Assembly (NCBI GenBank): GCA_023846275.1
Contig: CM043870.1
Location: forward strand, 17,513,357 to 17,577,356
Direction: 5' to 3'
Source: Vanilla planifolia
Lineage: Eukaryota; Streptophyta; Magnoliopsida; Asparagales; Orchidaceae
Length of the DNA: 64,000 bases
Shown here in pieces: positions 1-11,935 of this stretch; within the stretch, counting starts at the first letter, position 1, and every line of letters starts with the position of its first letter. The position numbers and the translations under genes are program-made. A model generated the notes under the pieces. The model saw only the letters and a program-made list of their open reading frames with translations, was not told the origin of the DNA and made no database searches.

Positions 1-107
1 TTTCATAGAATTCTATTTTCTAATGAATGATAATTTATTTTCACATACTAATGTTAAAAAAGGTAAATTCTTATAAATGATATTTTATAATTATCATATT
101 TTTAATC

Positions 108-865
108 AAGTTTTAATAATAACTTTACGACATTATTGTTAACTTCATAAAATAAAAAATATGGCACATAATATGATGTAGTAAAATAATAACCTTAATT
201 TAGTTCAATATTGAGCAAAATGGCTTATATGAATTAAAATAAATTAAGGTTAATTTATGTTTATAATGGTATATATATGATATGCATAGAATTTTCTCAA
301 CATAAAAATATTATATTATAAAATATCAAAAGTATAAAATTATATTATTAATGTTAAATATTATTTATATTTATATATAACATATATATCACATCACATA
401 AATATAAAATATTATAATAAAATTATATAGATTATTTATTTATTTTTTTAAGTTTAGGCATAAAAAAGATAATATTAAATTAATAGTCATAATATTCTCT
501 AAGTATTTTTAATATTCTAAAATAATAATAATCCTCAAAAAAATTTTATCTTTTATTATTAAAAAATATTATATTTCATTTACTTTTTATACTTATTAAA
601 TTATAAGTTTAATTTTGAAACTGTAATTCTTATTAAATTATTTTTCTATCTTTTTTCTTTTTATCATGATCGCTCACATATTCTCTTTCCTCTCGATCCT
701 ATTATCATCTTATTCTTTCTTTACTTTTTATCTTATTATATTATACTTGGCCTCTCTCTCTTCTGTCATTCTCTACTCTGTCATCTCTCTCTCTCTCTCT
801 CTCTCTCTATTTTGTTAATTCTTTCGATCGCTTCTATGTTCCCTCTTTTCATTTTCTTTTCATAA
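108..865 (+). repeat. Spacer half 1 (diverged copy of half 2)
   Basis: The segment is co-linear with 866-1628. Parallel landmarks include AATATGG against AACATGG, GCATAGAATTTTCT against TTATAGAATTTTCT, TATTTTTAATATTCTAAAAT in both, TTATCATGATCG against TTATCATAATGTC, and TTGGCCTCTCTC against TTGGCTTCTCTC. It ends in a polypyrimidine tract of about 200 nt. This indicates an old segmental duplication inside the spacer that predates amplification, because every unit has both halves. Confidence 0.75.
785..808 (+). repeat. (CT)n microsatellite, variable between units
   Basis: There are 12 CT dinucleotides here. The same position has about 11 (at 47296), 14, 15, 16, 17, 18, 19 and 20 repeats in other units, and one copy near 5237-5262 is interrupted by CCC. 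It accounts for much of the residual length difference among units. The flanks are pyrimidine-rich on the + strand for about 200 nt. Confidence 0.9.
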
Positions 866-1628
866 TTAGTTTTTAATAATTAGTTTATGATGTTTTTATT
901 AATTTGATATAATAATAAACATGGTAAATCATATTGATAAAATAAAATAATGACATTGTTTTTGTTTAATATTAAGTAAAATAACCTATAATAATCTCTA
1001 ATTAATTTATTCTTATAATAATATGTATTTTATATTTATAGAATTTTCTAAATATAAAATGTTATTTTACTAAAAATTACTAATCTAAAATTATATCCTT
1101 AATACGAAATATTATTTATATTTATTATCAAAGTTAAATCATACAAAGAAAATATATTAGGATAATCATTAAATTTATTATTTAAATAACTTTTTTAATT
1201 TTAAGTATGAATAAAATGATATTAAATTTATATTTAAAATATTCTCTATCTATTTTTAATATTCTAAAATAATAATGAATCTCGAATATTTTTTATGTCT
1301 TATTATTATTAAAAATTATACATTTTTTATTTTTATATTTAATAAATATTATAAGGTTAAATAATAAGAATTTAATTTTTATTAAATAAATTTTCTTATT
1401 TTTTCCTCTTTATCATAATGTCTCAGATATTGTCTCTTTTTTCTCTCTCCTATTGTCATTCTTTTATCTCTCTCTTCATTCTTTATCACATTATATTCTT
1501 TTTGGCTTCTCTCTCTCCTTTATTCTTCACTATTTTCTCATTTTCTTTCTCTCTCTCTCTCTCTCTGTTTACTTATTTATTTATTCGCTGTATCTCATCT
1601 ATGTTCTCTCTTTTCTTTTTCTTTTTGT
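866..1628 (+). repeat. Spacer half 2 (diverged copy of half 1)
   Basis: This is the second copy of the internal duplication, offset by about 750-757 bp from half 1. Similarity fades where this copy runs on into further CT-rich sequence, to about 1760. The first half instead stops at the CATAATTAG that begins this segment. The two halves are too diverged for recent exchange, although each is nearly identical between units. Confidence 0.75.
1549..1566 (+). repeat. (CT)9 microsatellite in half 2, nearly invariant
   Basis: This is the half-2 counterpart of the variable (CT)n. Nine dinucleotides appear in the units I compared. The only clear exception is the last unit, with ten, near 63486-63505. 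It sits within a + strand polypyrimidine tract from about 1400 to 1760. Confidence 0.8.
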
Positions 1629-2095
1629 TAAATCCTCTCTCATCTCTCTCTATTATTATTTTTCTCTTTATTTTGCTATTATTAATTTGTGAATTTCTCC
1701 CTCTCAGAGAAAAGTTACCTACATCTCCATCATCTCTTTTTCAACACAAGAACTAACAAATCTCTCATATTACATAGCTTAATATATAATATGTTTTATA
1801 AATATATATCTTTAGTAATATTGATTGAGTAATTAAATTTAATATTTATAAGAAAATTAATATAATGAAATAAAGTCTTATATGTTAATATCTAGAATAT
1901 GAACAGTAGCATTATGTATAGTTTTTTTTATTAATTATATATAAAAAATATTAATACTATAAACTATTATGACGCATAAAATAATCATAAATATTTTTTT
2001 CAAAGTGCATATATTAGATAATTTAGAAAAGTTTAGATGTTGTTCGTAATCTTAACGGGTAACAACACAAATATGTTTTTTTGTCTTATGCATGC
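1629..2095 (+). other. Spacer tail: CT-rich end, then A+T-rich 5S upstream region
   Basis: The CT-rich sequence ends near 1760. It is followed by TATATA-rich sequence and a T8 run near 1922. From about 2040 to the 5S the base composition is less A+T-rich and nearly invariant between units, as expected of flanking sequence tied to the gene. Confidence 0.6.
2068..2095 (+). promoter_or_regulatory. 5S upstream region with weak TATA-like element
   Basis: Arabidopsis 5S genes use a TATA-like element near -28 to -23, a GC near -12 and a C at -1. Here the C at -1 is present (2095) and AATAT lies at -26 to -22. The GC near -12 is absent. A TGCATGCA palindrome (2089-2096) overlaps the start. The same layout precedes every locus, truncated ones included. 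Confidence 0.5.
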
Positions 2096-2215
2096 ATGTG
2101 CGACCATACCAGCATTATGGCACTGGATCTCATTAGAACTCCAAAGTTAAGCATGCTTGGGCGAGAGTAGTATTGGGATGGGTGACCTCTTGAGAAGTCC
2201 TCGTGTTGCACATGT
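2096..2215 (+). rRNA. 5S-like rRNA locus 1, full length
   Basis: 5S rRNA is a structural component of the large ribosomal subunit, transcribed by Pol III from an internal promoter. The locus is 120 nt, the usual plant length, and aligns without gaps to the angiosperm consensus as I remember it. About 20 positions differ: 1, 2, 3, 9, 20, 23, 24, 29, 35, 39, 48, 58, 78, 80, 95, 98 and 116-119. Core stretches CTTGGGCGAGAGTAGTA, GGATGGGTGACC and CCTCGTGTTGCA are kept. ATGTGC at the 5' end pairs with GCACAT near the 3' end. Changes at 20/58, 29/48 and 78/98 keep pairing. C104 is consensus. It could be a functional variant or a structurally preserved relic. Confidence 0.9.
2145..2192 (+). promoter_or_regulatory. 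Internal control region of 5S locus 1
   Basis: This corresponds to 5S positions 50-97. Box A (50-64) differs from the plant consensus at position 58 only. The intermediate element (67-72, GCGAGA) is intact. Box C (80-97) differs at 80 and 95. TFIIIA/Pol III recognition is plausible but untested. The truncated loci lose 54-96 of this region. Confidence 0.7.
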
Positions 2216-2220
2216 TTTTT
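2215..2220 (+). terminator. Pol III T6 terminator of 5S locus 1
   Basis: Six Ts follow the closing helix I strand directly, with the first T being 5S position 120. Pol III stops at runs of four or more Ts. The T6 is present after all 28 loci, truncated ones included. Confidence 0.8.
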
Positions 2221-2998
2221 CATAGAATTCTATTTTCTAATGAATGATAATTTATTTTCACATACTAATGTTAAAAAAAGGTAAATTCTTATAAATGATA
2301 TTTTATAATTATCATATTTTTAATCAAGTTTTAATAATAACTTTACGACATTATTGTTAACTTCATAAAATAAAAAAATATGGCACATAATATGATGTAG
2401 TAAAATAATAACCTTAATTTAGTTCAATATTGAGCAAAATGGCTTATATGAATTAAAATAAATTAAGGTTAATTTATGTTTATAATGGTATATATATGAT
2501 ATGCATAGAATTTTCTCAACATAAAAATATTATATTATAAAATATCAAAAGTATAAAATTATATTATTAATGTTAAATATTATTTATATTTATATATAAC
2601 ATATATATCACATCACATAAATATAAAATATTATAATAAAATTATATAGATTATTTATTTATTTTTTTAAGTTTAGGCATAAAAAAGATAATATTAAATT
2701 AATAGTCATAATATTCTCTAAGTATTTTTAATATTCTAAAATAATAATAATCCTCAAAAAAATTTTATCTTTTATTATTAAAAAATATTATATTTCATTT
2801 ACTTTTTATACTTATTAAATTATAAGTTTAATTTTGAAACTGTAATTCTTATTAAATTATTTTTCTATCTTTTTTCTTTTTATCATGATCGCTCACATAT
2901 TCTCTTTCCTCTCGATCCTATTATCATCTTATTCTTTCTTTACTTTTTATCTTATTATATTATACTTGGCCTCTCTCTCTTCTGCCATTCTCTACTCT

Positions 2999-3045
<47 letters not shown>

Positions 3046-4330
3046 TTTGTTAATTCTTTCGATCGCTTCTATGTTCCCTCTTTTCATTTTCTTTTCATAA
3101 TTAGTTTTTAATAATTAGTTTATGATGTTTTTATTAATTTGATATAATAATAAACATGGTAAATCATATTGATAAAATAAAATAATGACATTGTTTTTGT
3201 TTAATATTAAGTAAAATAACCTATAATAATCTCTAATTAATTTATTCTTATAATAATATGTATTTTATATTTATAGAATTTTCTAAATATAAAATGTTAT
3301 TTTACTAAAAATTACTAATCTAAAATTATATCCTTAATACGAAATATTATTTATATTTATTATCAAAGTTAAATCATACAAAGAAAATATATTAGGATAA
3401 TCATTAAATTTATTATTTAAATAACTTTTTTAATTTTAAGTATGAATAAAATGATATTAAATTTATATTTAAAATATTCTCTATCTATTTTTAATATTCT
3501 AAAATAATAATGAATCTCGAATATTTTTTATGTCTTATTATTATTAAAAATTATACATTTTTTATTTTTATATTTAATAAATATTATAAGGTTAAATAAT
3601 AAGAATTTAATTTTTATTAAATAAATTTTCTAATTTTTTCCTCTTTATCATAATGTCTCAGATATTGTCTCTTTTTTCTCTCTCCTATTGTCATTCTTTT
3701 ATCTCTCTCTTCATTCTTTATCACATTATATTCTTTTTGGCTTCTCTCTCTCTTTTATTCTTCACTATTTTCTCATTTTCTTTCTCTCTCTCTCTCTCTC
3801 TGTTTACTTATTTATTTATTCGTTGTATCTCATCTATGTTCTCTCTTTTCTTTTTCTTTTTGTTAAATCCTCTCTCATCTCTCTCTATTATTATTTTTCT
3901 CTTTATTTTGCTATTATTAATTTGTGAATTTCTCCCTCTCAGAGAAAAGTTACCTACATCTCCATCATCTCTTTTTCAACACAAGAACTAACAAATCTCT
4001 CATATTACATAGCTTAATATATAATATGTTTTATAAATATATATCTTTAGTAATATTGATTGAGTAATTAAATTTTATATTTATAAGAAAATTAATATAA
4101 TGAAATAAAGTCTTATATGTTAATATCTAGAATATGAACAGTAGCATTATGTATAGTTTTTTTTATTAATTATATATAAAAAATATTAATACTATAAACT
4201 ATTATGACGCATAAAATAATCATAAATATTTTTTTCAAAGTGCATATATTAGATAATTTAGAAAAGTTTAGATGTTGTTCGTAATCTTAACGGGTAACAA
4301 CACAAATATGTTTTTTTGTCTTATGCATGC
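2216..4330 (+). repeat. Spacer before 5S locus 2
   Basis: Block A even-type spacer with (CT)20. Private differences are TTTTCTAATTT near 3627 and TTCGTTG near 3820, where other units have CTTATTT and TTCGCTG. Confidence 0.85.
3004..3043 (+). repeat. (CT)20, longest microsatellite allele in the window
   Basis: Forty bases of uninterrupted CT stand at the half-1 microsatellite position of the second spacer. This largely explains why the unit from 2096 to 4331 is the longest in the window (2235 bp). Confidence 0.9.
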
Positions 4331-4450
4331 ATGTGCGACCATACCAGCATTATGGCACTGGATCTCATTAGAACTCCAAAGTTAAGCATGCTTGGGCGAG
4401 AGTAGTATTGGGATGGGTGACCTCTTGAGAAGTCCTCGTGTTGCACATGT
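4331..4450 (+). rRNA. 5S-like rRNA locus 2, full length
   Basis: Same 120-nt sequence as locus 1, with consensus C at 104, intact helix I pairing and T6 terminator. Confidence 0.9.
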
Positions 4451-6549
4451 TTTTTCATAGAATTCTATTTTCTAATGAATGATAATTTATTTTCACATAC
4501 TAATGTTAAAAAAGGTAAATTCTTATAAATGATATTTTATAATTATCATATTTTTAATCAAGTTTTAATAATAACTTTACGACATTATTGTTAACTTCAT
4601 AAAATAAAAAATATGGCACATAATATGATGTAGTAAAATAATAACCTTAATTTAGTTCAATATTGAGCAAAATGGCTTATATGAATTAAAATAAATTAAG
4701 GTTAATTTATGTTTATAATGGTATATATATGATATGCATAGAATTTTCTCAACATAAAAATATTATATTATAAAATATCAAAAGTATAAAATTATATTAT
4801 TAATGTTAAATATTATTTATATTTATATATAACATATATATCACATCACATAAATATAAAATATTATAATAAAATTATATAGATTATTTATTTATTTTTT
4901 TAAGTTTAGGAATAAAAAAGATAATATTAAATTAATAGTCATAATATTCTCTAAGTATTTTTAATATTCTAAAATAATAATAATCCTCAAAAAATTTTTA
5001 TCTTTTATTATTAAAAAATATTATATTTCATTTACTTTTTATACTTATTAAATTATAAGTTTAATTTTGAAACTGTAATTCTTATTAAATTATTTTTCTA
5101 TCTTTTTTCTTTTTATCATGATCGCTCACATATTCTCTTTCCTCTCGATCCTATTATCATCTTATTCTTTCTTTACTTTTTATCTTATTATATTATACTT
5201 GGCCTCTCTCTCTTCTGTCATTCTCTACTCTGTCATCTCTCTCTCTCCCTCTCTCTCTCTCTATTTTGTTAATTCTTTCGATCGCTTCTATGTTCCCTCT
5301 TTTCATTTTCTTTTCATAATTAGTTTTTAATAATTAGTTTATGATGTTTTTATTAATTTGATATAATAATAAACATGGTAAATCATATTGATAAAATAAA
5401 ATAATGACATTGTTTTTGTTTAATATTAAGTAAAATAACCTATAATAATCTCTAATTAATTTATTCTTATAATAATATGTATTTTATATTTATAGAATTT
5501 TCTAAATATAAAATGTTATTTTACTAAAAATTACTAATCTAAAATTATATCCTTAATACGAAATATTATTTATATTTATTATCAAAGTTAAATCATACAA
5601 AGAAAATATATTAGGATAATCATTAAATTTATTATTTAAATAACTTTTTTAATTTTAAGTATGAATAAAATGATATTAAATTTATATTTAAAATATTCTC
5701 TATCTATTTTTAATATTCTAAAATAATAATGAATCTCGAATATTTTTAATGTCTTATTATTATTAAAAATTATACATTTTTTATTTTTATATTTAATAAA
5801 TATTATAAGGTTAAATAATAAGAATTTAATTTTTATTAAATAAATTTTCTTATTTTTTCCTCTTTATCATAATGTCTCAGATATTGTCTCTTTTTTCTCT
5901 CTCCTATTGTCATTCTTTTATCTCTCTCTTCATTCTTTATCACATTATATTCTTTTTGGCTTCTCTCTCTCCTTTATTCTTCACTATTTTCTCATTTTCT
6001 TTCTCTCTCTCTCTCTCTCTGTTTACTTATTTATTTATTCGCTGTATCTCATCTATGTTCTCTCTTTTCTTTTTCTTTTTGTTAAATCCTCTCTCATCTC
6101 TCTCTATTATTATTTTTCTCTTTATTTTGCTATTATTAATTTGTGAATTTCTCCCTCTCAGAGAAAAGTTACCTACATCTCCATCATCTCCTTTTCAACA
6201 CAAGAACTAACAAATCTCTCATATTACATAGCTTAATATATAATATGTTTTATAAATATATATCTTTAGTAATATTGATTGAGTAATTAAATTTTATATT
6301 TATAAGAAAATTAATATAATGAAATAAAGTCTTATATGTTAATATCTAGAATATGAACAGTAGCATTATGTATAGTTTTTTTTATTAATTATATATAAAA
6401 AATATTAATACTATAAACTATTATGACGCATAAAATAATCATAAATATTTTTTTCAAAGTGCATATATTAGATAATTTAGAAAAGTTTAGATGTTGTTCG
6501 TAATCTTAACGGGTAACAACACAAATATGTCTTTTTGTCTTATGCATGC
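4451..6549 (+). repeat. Spacer before 5S locus 3
   Basis: Block A odd-type spacer. Private changes are TAGGAATAAA near 4907 (elsewhere TAGGCATAAA), a CCC interruption in the first CT run, CATCTCCTTTT near 6186, and a C within the T-run near 6531. Confidence 0.85.
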
Positions 6550-6669
6550 ATGTGCGACCATACCAGCATTATGGCACTGGATCTCATTAGAACTCCAAAG
6601 TTAAGCATGCTTGGGCGAGAGTAGTATTGGGATGGGTGACCTCTTGAGAAGTCCTCGTGTTGCACATGT
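6550..6669 (+). rRNA. 5S-like rRNA locus 3, full length
   Basis: Identical over the 120 nt to locus 1 as far as I can read. Confidence 0.9.
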
Positions 6670-7452
6670 TTTTTCATAGAATTCTATTTTCTAATGAATG
6701 ATAATTTATTTTCACATACTAATGTTAAAAAAAGGTAAATTCTTATAAATGATATTTTATAATTATCATATTTTTAATCAAGTTTTAATAATAACTTTAC
6801 GACATTATTGTTAACTTCATAAAATAAAAAAATATGGCACATAATATGATGTAGTAAAATAATAACCTTAATTTAGTTCAATATTGAGCAAAATGGCTTA
6901 TATGAATTAAAATAAATTAAGGTTAATTTATGTTTATAATGGTATATATATGATATGCATAGAATTTTCTCAACATAAAAATATTATATTATAAAATATC
7001 AAAAGTATAAAATTATATTATTAATGTTAAATATTATTTATATTTATATATAACATATATATCACATCACATAAATATAAAATATTATAATAAAATTATA
7101 TAGATTATTTATTTATTTTTTTAAGTTTAGGCATAAAAAAGATAATATTAAATTAATAGTCATAATATTCTCTAAGTATTTTTAATATTCTAAAATAATA
7201 ATAATCCTCAAAAAAATTTTATCTTTTATTATTAAAAAATATTATATTTAATTTACTTTTTATACTTATTAAATTATAAGTTTAATTTTGAAACTGTAAT
7301 TCTTATTAAATTATTTTTCTATCTTTTTTCTTTTTATCATGATCGCTCACATATTCTCTTTCCTCTCGATCCTATTATCATCTTATTCTTTCTTTACTTT
7401 TTATCTTATTATATTATACTTGGCCTCTCTCTCTTCTGCCATTCTCTACTCT

Positions 7453-7491
<39 letters not shown>

Positions 7492-8776
7492 TTTGTTAAT
7501 TCTTTCGATCGCTTCTATGTTCCCTCTTTTCATTTTCTTTTCATAATTAGTTTTTAATAATTAGTTTATGATGTTTTTATTAATTTGATATAATAATAAA
7601 CATGGTAAATCATATTGATAAAATAAAATAATGACATTGTTTTTGTTTAATATTAAGTAAAATAACCTATAATAATCTCTAATTAATTTATTCTTATAAT
7701 AATATGTATTTTATATTTATAGAATTTTCTAAATATAAAATGTTATTTTACTAAAAATTACTAATCTAAAATTATATCCTTAATACGAAATATTATTTAT
7801 ATTTATTATCAAAGTTAAATCATACAAAGAAAATATATTAGGATAATCATTAAATTTATTATTTAAATAACTTTTTTAATTTTAAGTATGAATAAAATGA
7901 TATTAAATTTATATTTAAAATATTCTCTATCTATTTTTAATAATCTAAAATAATAATGAATCTCGAATATTTTTTATGTCTTATTATTATTAAAAATTAT
8001 ACATTTTTTATTTTTATATTTAATAAATATTATAAGGTTAAATAATAAGAATTTAATTTTTATTAAATAAATTTTCTTATTTTTTCCTCTTTATCATAAT
8101 GTCTCAGATATTGTCTCTTTTTTCTCTCTCCTATTGTCATTCTTTTATCTCTCTCTTCATTCTTTATCACATTATATTCTTTTTGGCTTCTCTCTCTCTT
8201 TTATTCTTCACTATTTTCTCATTTTCTTTCTCTCTCTCTCTCTCTCTGTTTACTTATTTATTTATTCGCTGTATCTCATCTATGTTCTCTCTTTTCTTTT
8301 TCATTTTGTTAAATCCTCTCTCATCTCTCTCTATTATTATTTTTCTCTTTATTTTGCTATTATTAATTTGTGAATTTCTCCCTCTCAGAGAAAAGTTACC
8401 TACATCTCCATCATCTCTTTTTCAACACAAGAACTAACAAATCTCTCATATTACATAGCTTAATATATAATATGTTTTATAAATATATATCTTTAGTAAT
8501 ATTGATTGAGTAATTAAATTTTATATTTATAAGAAAATTAATATAATAAAATAAAGTCTTATATGTTAATATCTAGAATATGAACAGTAGCATTATGTAT
8601 AGTTTTTTTTATTAATTATATATAAAAAATATTAATACTATAAACTATTATGACGCATAAAATAATCATAAATATTTTTTTCAAAGTGCATATATTAGAT
8701 AATTTAGAAAAGTTTAGATGTTGTTCGTAATCTTAACGGGTAACAACACAAATATGTTTTTTTGTCTTATGCATGC
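6670..8776 (+). repeat. Spacer before 5S locus 4
   Basis: Block A even-type spacer with (CT)16. Private changes are TATTTAATTTAC near 7246 and TTCATTTTG near 8300. It shares AATAATCTA and AATATAATAAAA with the spacer at 11118. Confidence 0.85.
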
Positions 8777-8896
8777 ATGTGCGACCATACCAGCATTATG
8801 GCACTGGATCTCATTAGAACTCCAAAGTTAAGCATGCTTGGGCGAGAGTAGTATTGGGATGGGTGACCTCTTGAGAAGTCCTCGTGTTGCACATGT
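8777..8896 (+). rRNA. 5S-like rRNA locus 4, full length
   Basis: Same 120-nt form as locus 1. All control elements and the T6 terminator are present. Confidence 0.9.
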
Positions 8897-9677
8897 TTTT
8901 TCATAGAATTCTATTTTCTAATGAATGATAATTTATTTTCACATACTAATGTTAAAAAAGGTAAATTCTTATAAATGATATTTTATAATTATCATATTTT
9001 TAATCAAGTTTTAATAATAACTTTACGACATTATTGTTAACTTCATAAAATAAAAAATATGGCACATAATATGATGTAGTAAAATAATAACCTTAATTTA
9101 GTTCAATATTGAGCAAAATGGCTTATATGAATTAAAATAAATTAAGGTTAATTTATGTTTATAATGGTATATATATGATATGCATAGAATTTTCTCAACA
9201 TAAAAATATTATATTATAAAATATCAAAAGTATAAAATTATATTATTAATGTTAAATATTATTTATATTTATATATAACATATATATCACATCACATAAA
9301 TATAAAATATTATAATAAAATTATATAGATTATTTATTTATTTTTTTAAGTTTAGGCATAAAAAAGATAATATTAAATTAATAGTCATAATATTCTCTAA
9401 GTATTTTTAATATTCTAAAATAATAATAATCCTCAAAAAATTTTTATCTTTTATTATTAAAAAATATTATATTTCATTTACTTTTTATACTTATTAAATT
9501 ATAAGTTTAATTTTGAAACTGTAATTCTTATTAAATTATTTTTCTATCTTTTTTCTTTTTATCATGATCGCTCACATATTCTCTTTCCTCTCGATCCTAT
9601 TATCATCTTATTCTTTCTTTACTTTTTATCTTATTATATTATACTTGGCCTCTCTCTCTTCTGTCATTCTCTACTCT

Positions 9678-9712
<35 letters not shown>

Positions 9713-10997
9713 TTTGTTAATTCTTTCGATCGCTTCTATGTTCCCTCTTTTCATTTTCTTTTCATAATTAGTTTTTAATAATTAGTTTATGATGTTTTTA
9801 TTAATTTGATATAATAATAAACATGGTAAATCATATTGATAAAATAAAATAATGACATTGTTTTTGTTTAATATTAAGTAAAATAACCTATAATAATCTC
9901 TAATTAATTTATTCTTATAATAATATGTATTTTATATTTATAGAATTTTCTAAATATAAAATGTTATTTTACTAAAAATTACTAATCTAAAATTATATCC
10001 TTAATACGAAATATTATTTATATTTATTATCAAAGTTAAATCATACAAAGAAAATATATTAGGATAATCATTAAATTTATTATTTAAATAACTTTTTTAA
10101 TTTTAAGTATGAATAAAATGATATTAAATTTATATTTAAAATATTCTCTATCTATTTTTAATATTCTAAAATAATAATGAATCTCGAATATTTTTAATGT
10201 CTTATTATTATTAAAAATTATACATTTTTTATTTTTATATTTAATAAATATTATAAGGTTAAATAATAAGAATTTAATTTTTATTAAATAAATTTTCTTA
10301 TTTTTTCCTCTTTATCATAATGTCTCAGATATTGTCTCTTTTTTCTCTCTCCTATTGTCATTCTTTTATCTCTCTCTTCATTCTTTATCACATTATATTC
10401 TTTTTGGCTTCTCTCTCTCCTTTATTCTTCACTATTTTCTCATTTTCTTTCTCTCTCTCTCTCTCTCTGTTTACTTATTTATTTATTCGCTGTATCTCAT
10501 CTATGTTCTCTCTTTTCTTTTTCTTTTTGTTAAATCCTCTCTCATCTCTCTCTATTATTATTTTTCTCTTTATTTTGCTATTATTAATTTGTGAATTTCT
10601 CCCTCTCAGAGAAAAGTTACCTACATCTCCATCATCTCTTTTTCAACACAAGAACTAACAAATCTCTCATATTACATAGCTTAATATATAATATGTTTTA
10701 TAAATATATATCTTTAGTAATATTGATTGAGTAATTAAATTTTATATTTATAAGAAAATTAATATAATGAAATAAAGTCTTATATGTTAATATCTAGAAT
10801 ATGAACAGTAGCATTATGTATAGTTTTTTTTATTAATTATATATAAAAAATATTAATACTATAAACTATTATGACGCATAAAATAATCATAAATATTTTT
10901 TTCAAAGTGCATATATTAGATAATTTAGAAAAGTTTAGATGTTGTTCGTAATCTTAACGGGTAACAACACAAATATGTTTTTTTGTCTTATGCATGC
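8897..10997 (+). repeat. Spacer before 5S locus 5
   Basis: Block A odd-type spacer with (CT)14, TTTAATG near 10194, and six As before ATTTTTATC replaced by the AAAAAATTTTT form near 9435. No private feature stands out. Confidence 0.85.
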
Positions 10998-11117
10998 ATG
11001 TGCGACCATACCAGCATTATGGCACTGGATCTCATTAGAACTCCAAAGTTAAGCATGCTTGGGCGAGAGTAGTATTGGGATGGGTGACCTCTTGAGAAGT
11101 CCTCGTGTTGCACATGT
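10998..11117 (+). rRNA. 5S-like rRNA locus 5, full length
   Basis: Same 120-nt form as locus 1, without private substitutions. Confidence 0.9.
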
Positions 11118-11900
11118 TTTTTCATAGAATTCTATTTTCTAATGAATGATAATTTATTTTCACATACTAATGTTAAAAAAAGGTAAATTCTTATAAATGA
11201 TATTTTATAATTATCATATTTTTAATCAAGTTTTAATAATAACTTTACGACATTATTGTTAACTTCATAAAATAAAAAAATATGGCACATAATATGATGT
11301 AGTAAAATAATAACCTTAATTTAGTTCAATATTGAGCAAAATGGCTTATATGAATTAAAATAAATTAAGGTTAATTTATGTTTATAATGGTATATATATG
11401 ATATGCATAGAATTTTCTCAACATAAAAATATTATATTATAAAATATCAAAAGTATAAAATTATATTATTAATGTTAAATATTATTTATATTTATATATA
11501 ACATATATATCACATCACATAAATATAAAATATTATAATAAAATTATATAGATTATTTATTTATTTTTTTAAGTTTAGGCATAAAAAAGATAATATTAAA
11601 TTAATAGTCATAATATTCTCTAAGTATTTTTAATATTCTAAAATAATAATAATCCTCAAAAAAATTTTATCTTTTATTATTAAAAAATATTATATTTCAT
11701 TTACTTTTTATACTTATTAAATTATAAGTTTAATTTTGAAACTGTAATTCTTATTAAATTATTTTTCTATCTTTTTTCTTTTTATCATGATCGCTCACAT
11801 ATTCTCTTTCCTCTCGATCCTATTATCATCTTATTCTTTCTTTACTTTTTATCTTATTATATTATACTTGGCCTCTCTCTCTTCTGCCATTCTCTACTCT

Positions 11901-11935
<35 letters not shown>

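Larger units (their letters stand above)
1..2095 (+). repeat. Spacer before 5S locus 1 (reference for unit layout)
   Basis: The first three Ts belong to the terminator of a 5S locus left of the window. Bases 4-107 are an A+T-rich leader, 108-865 half 1, 866-1628 half 2, and 1629-2095 a tail that rises slightly in G+C just before the 5S. The first CT run has 12 dinucleotides. It ends with the AAATTTAATA marker that in block C precedes truncated loci, yet a full-length locus follows here. I find no convincing gene. Confidence 0.85.

Noticed and set aside
667..876. 65-75 residue open frame starting ATGATCGCTCAC in half 1
   Set aside because: Its length and C-terminus change with (CT)n number and frame between units, so no fixed protein is encoded.
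1418..1756. 112-residue Ser/Leu/Phe-rich open frame, repeated in nearly every unit, with a 79-residue frame overlapping it
   Set aside because: It is read from a + strand CT-rich tract, which rarely gives stop codons. Two overlapping frames are equally preserved, one unit has lost the start codon (near 45712), and array homogenisation alone explains the conservation.
1..2095. TATA-rich stretches as Pol II promoters
   Set aside because: TATA-like strings are expected at this A+T content, and no gene follows them.
2089..2096. TGCATGCA (RY-like) palindrome as a seed-type promoter element
   Set aside because: It overlaps the 5S start and helix I region. A single short motif in repetitive sequence gives no support for a Pol II promoter.
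2096..4330. Cassandra-type TRIM retrotransposon carrying 5S in its LTRs
   Set aside because: I see no tRNA-Met primer-binding site motif, polypurine tract, paired LTRs or target duplication. The 5S occurs once per 2.2-kb tandem unit.
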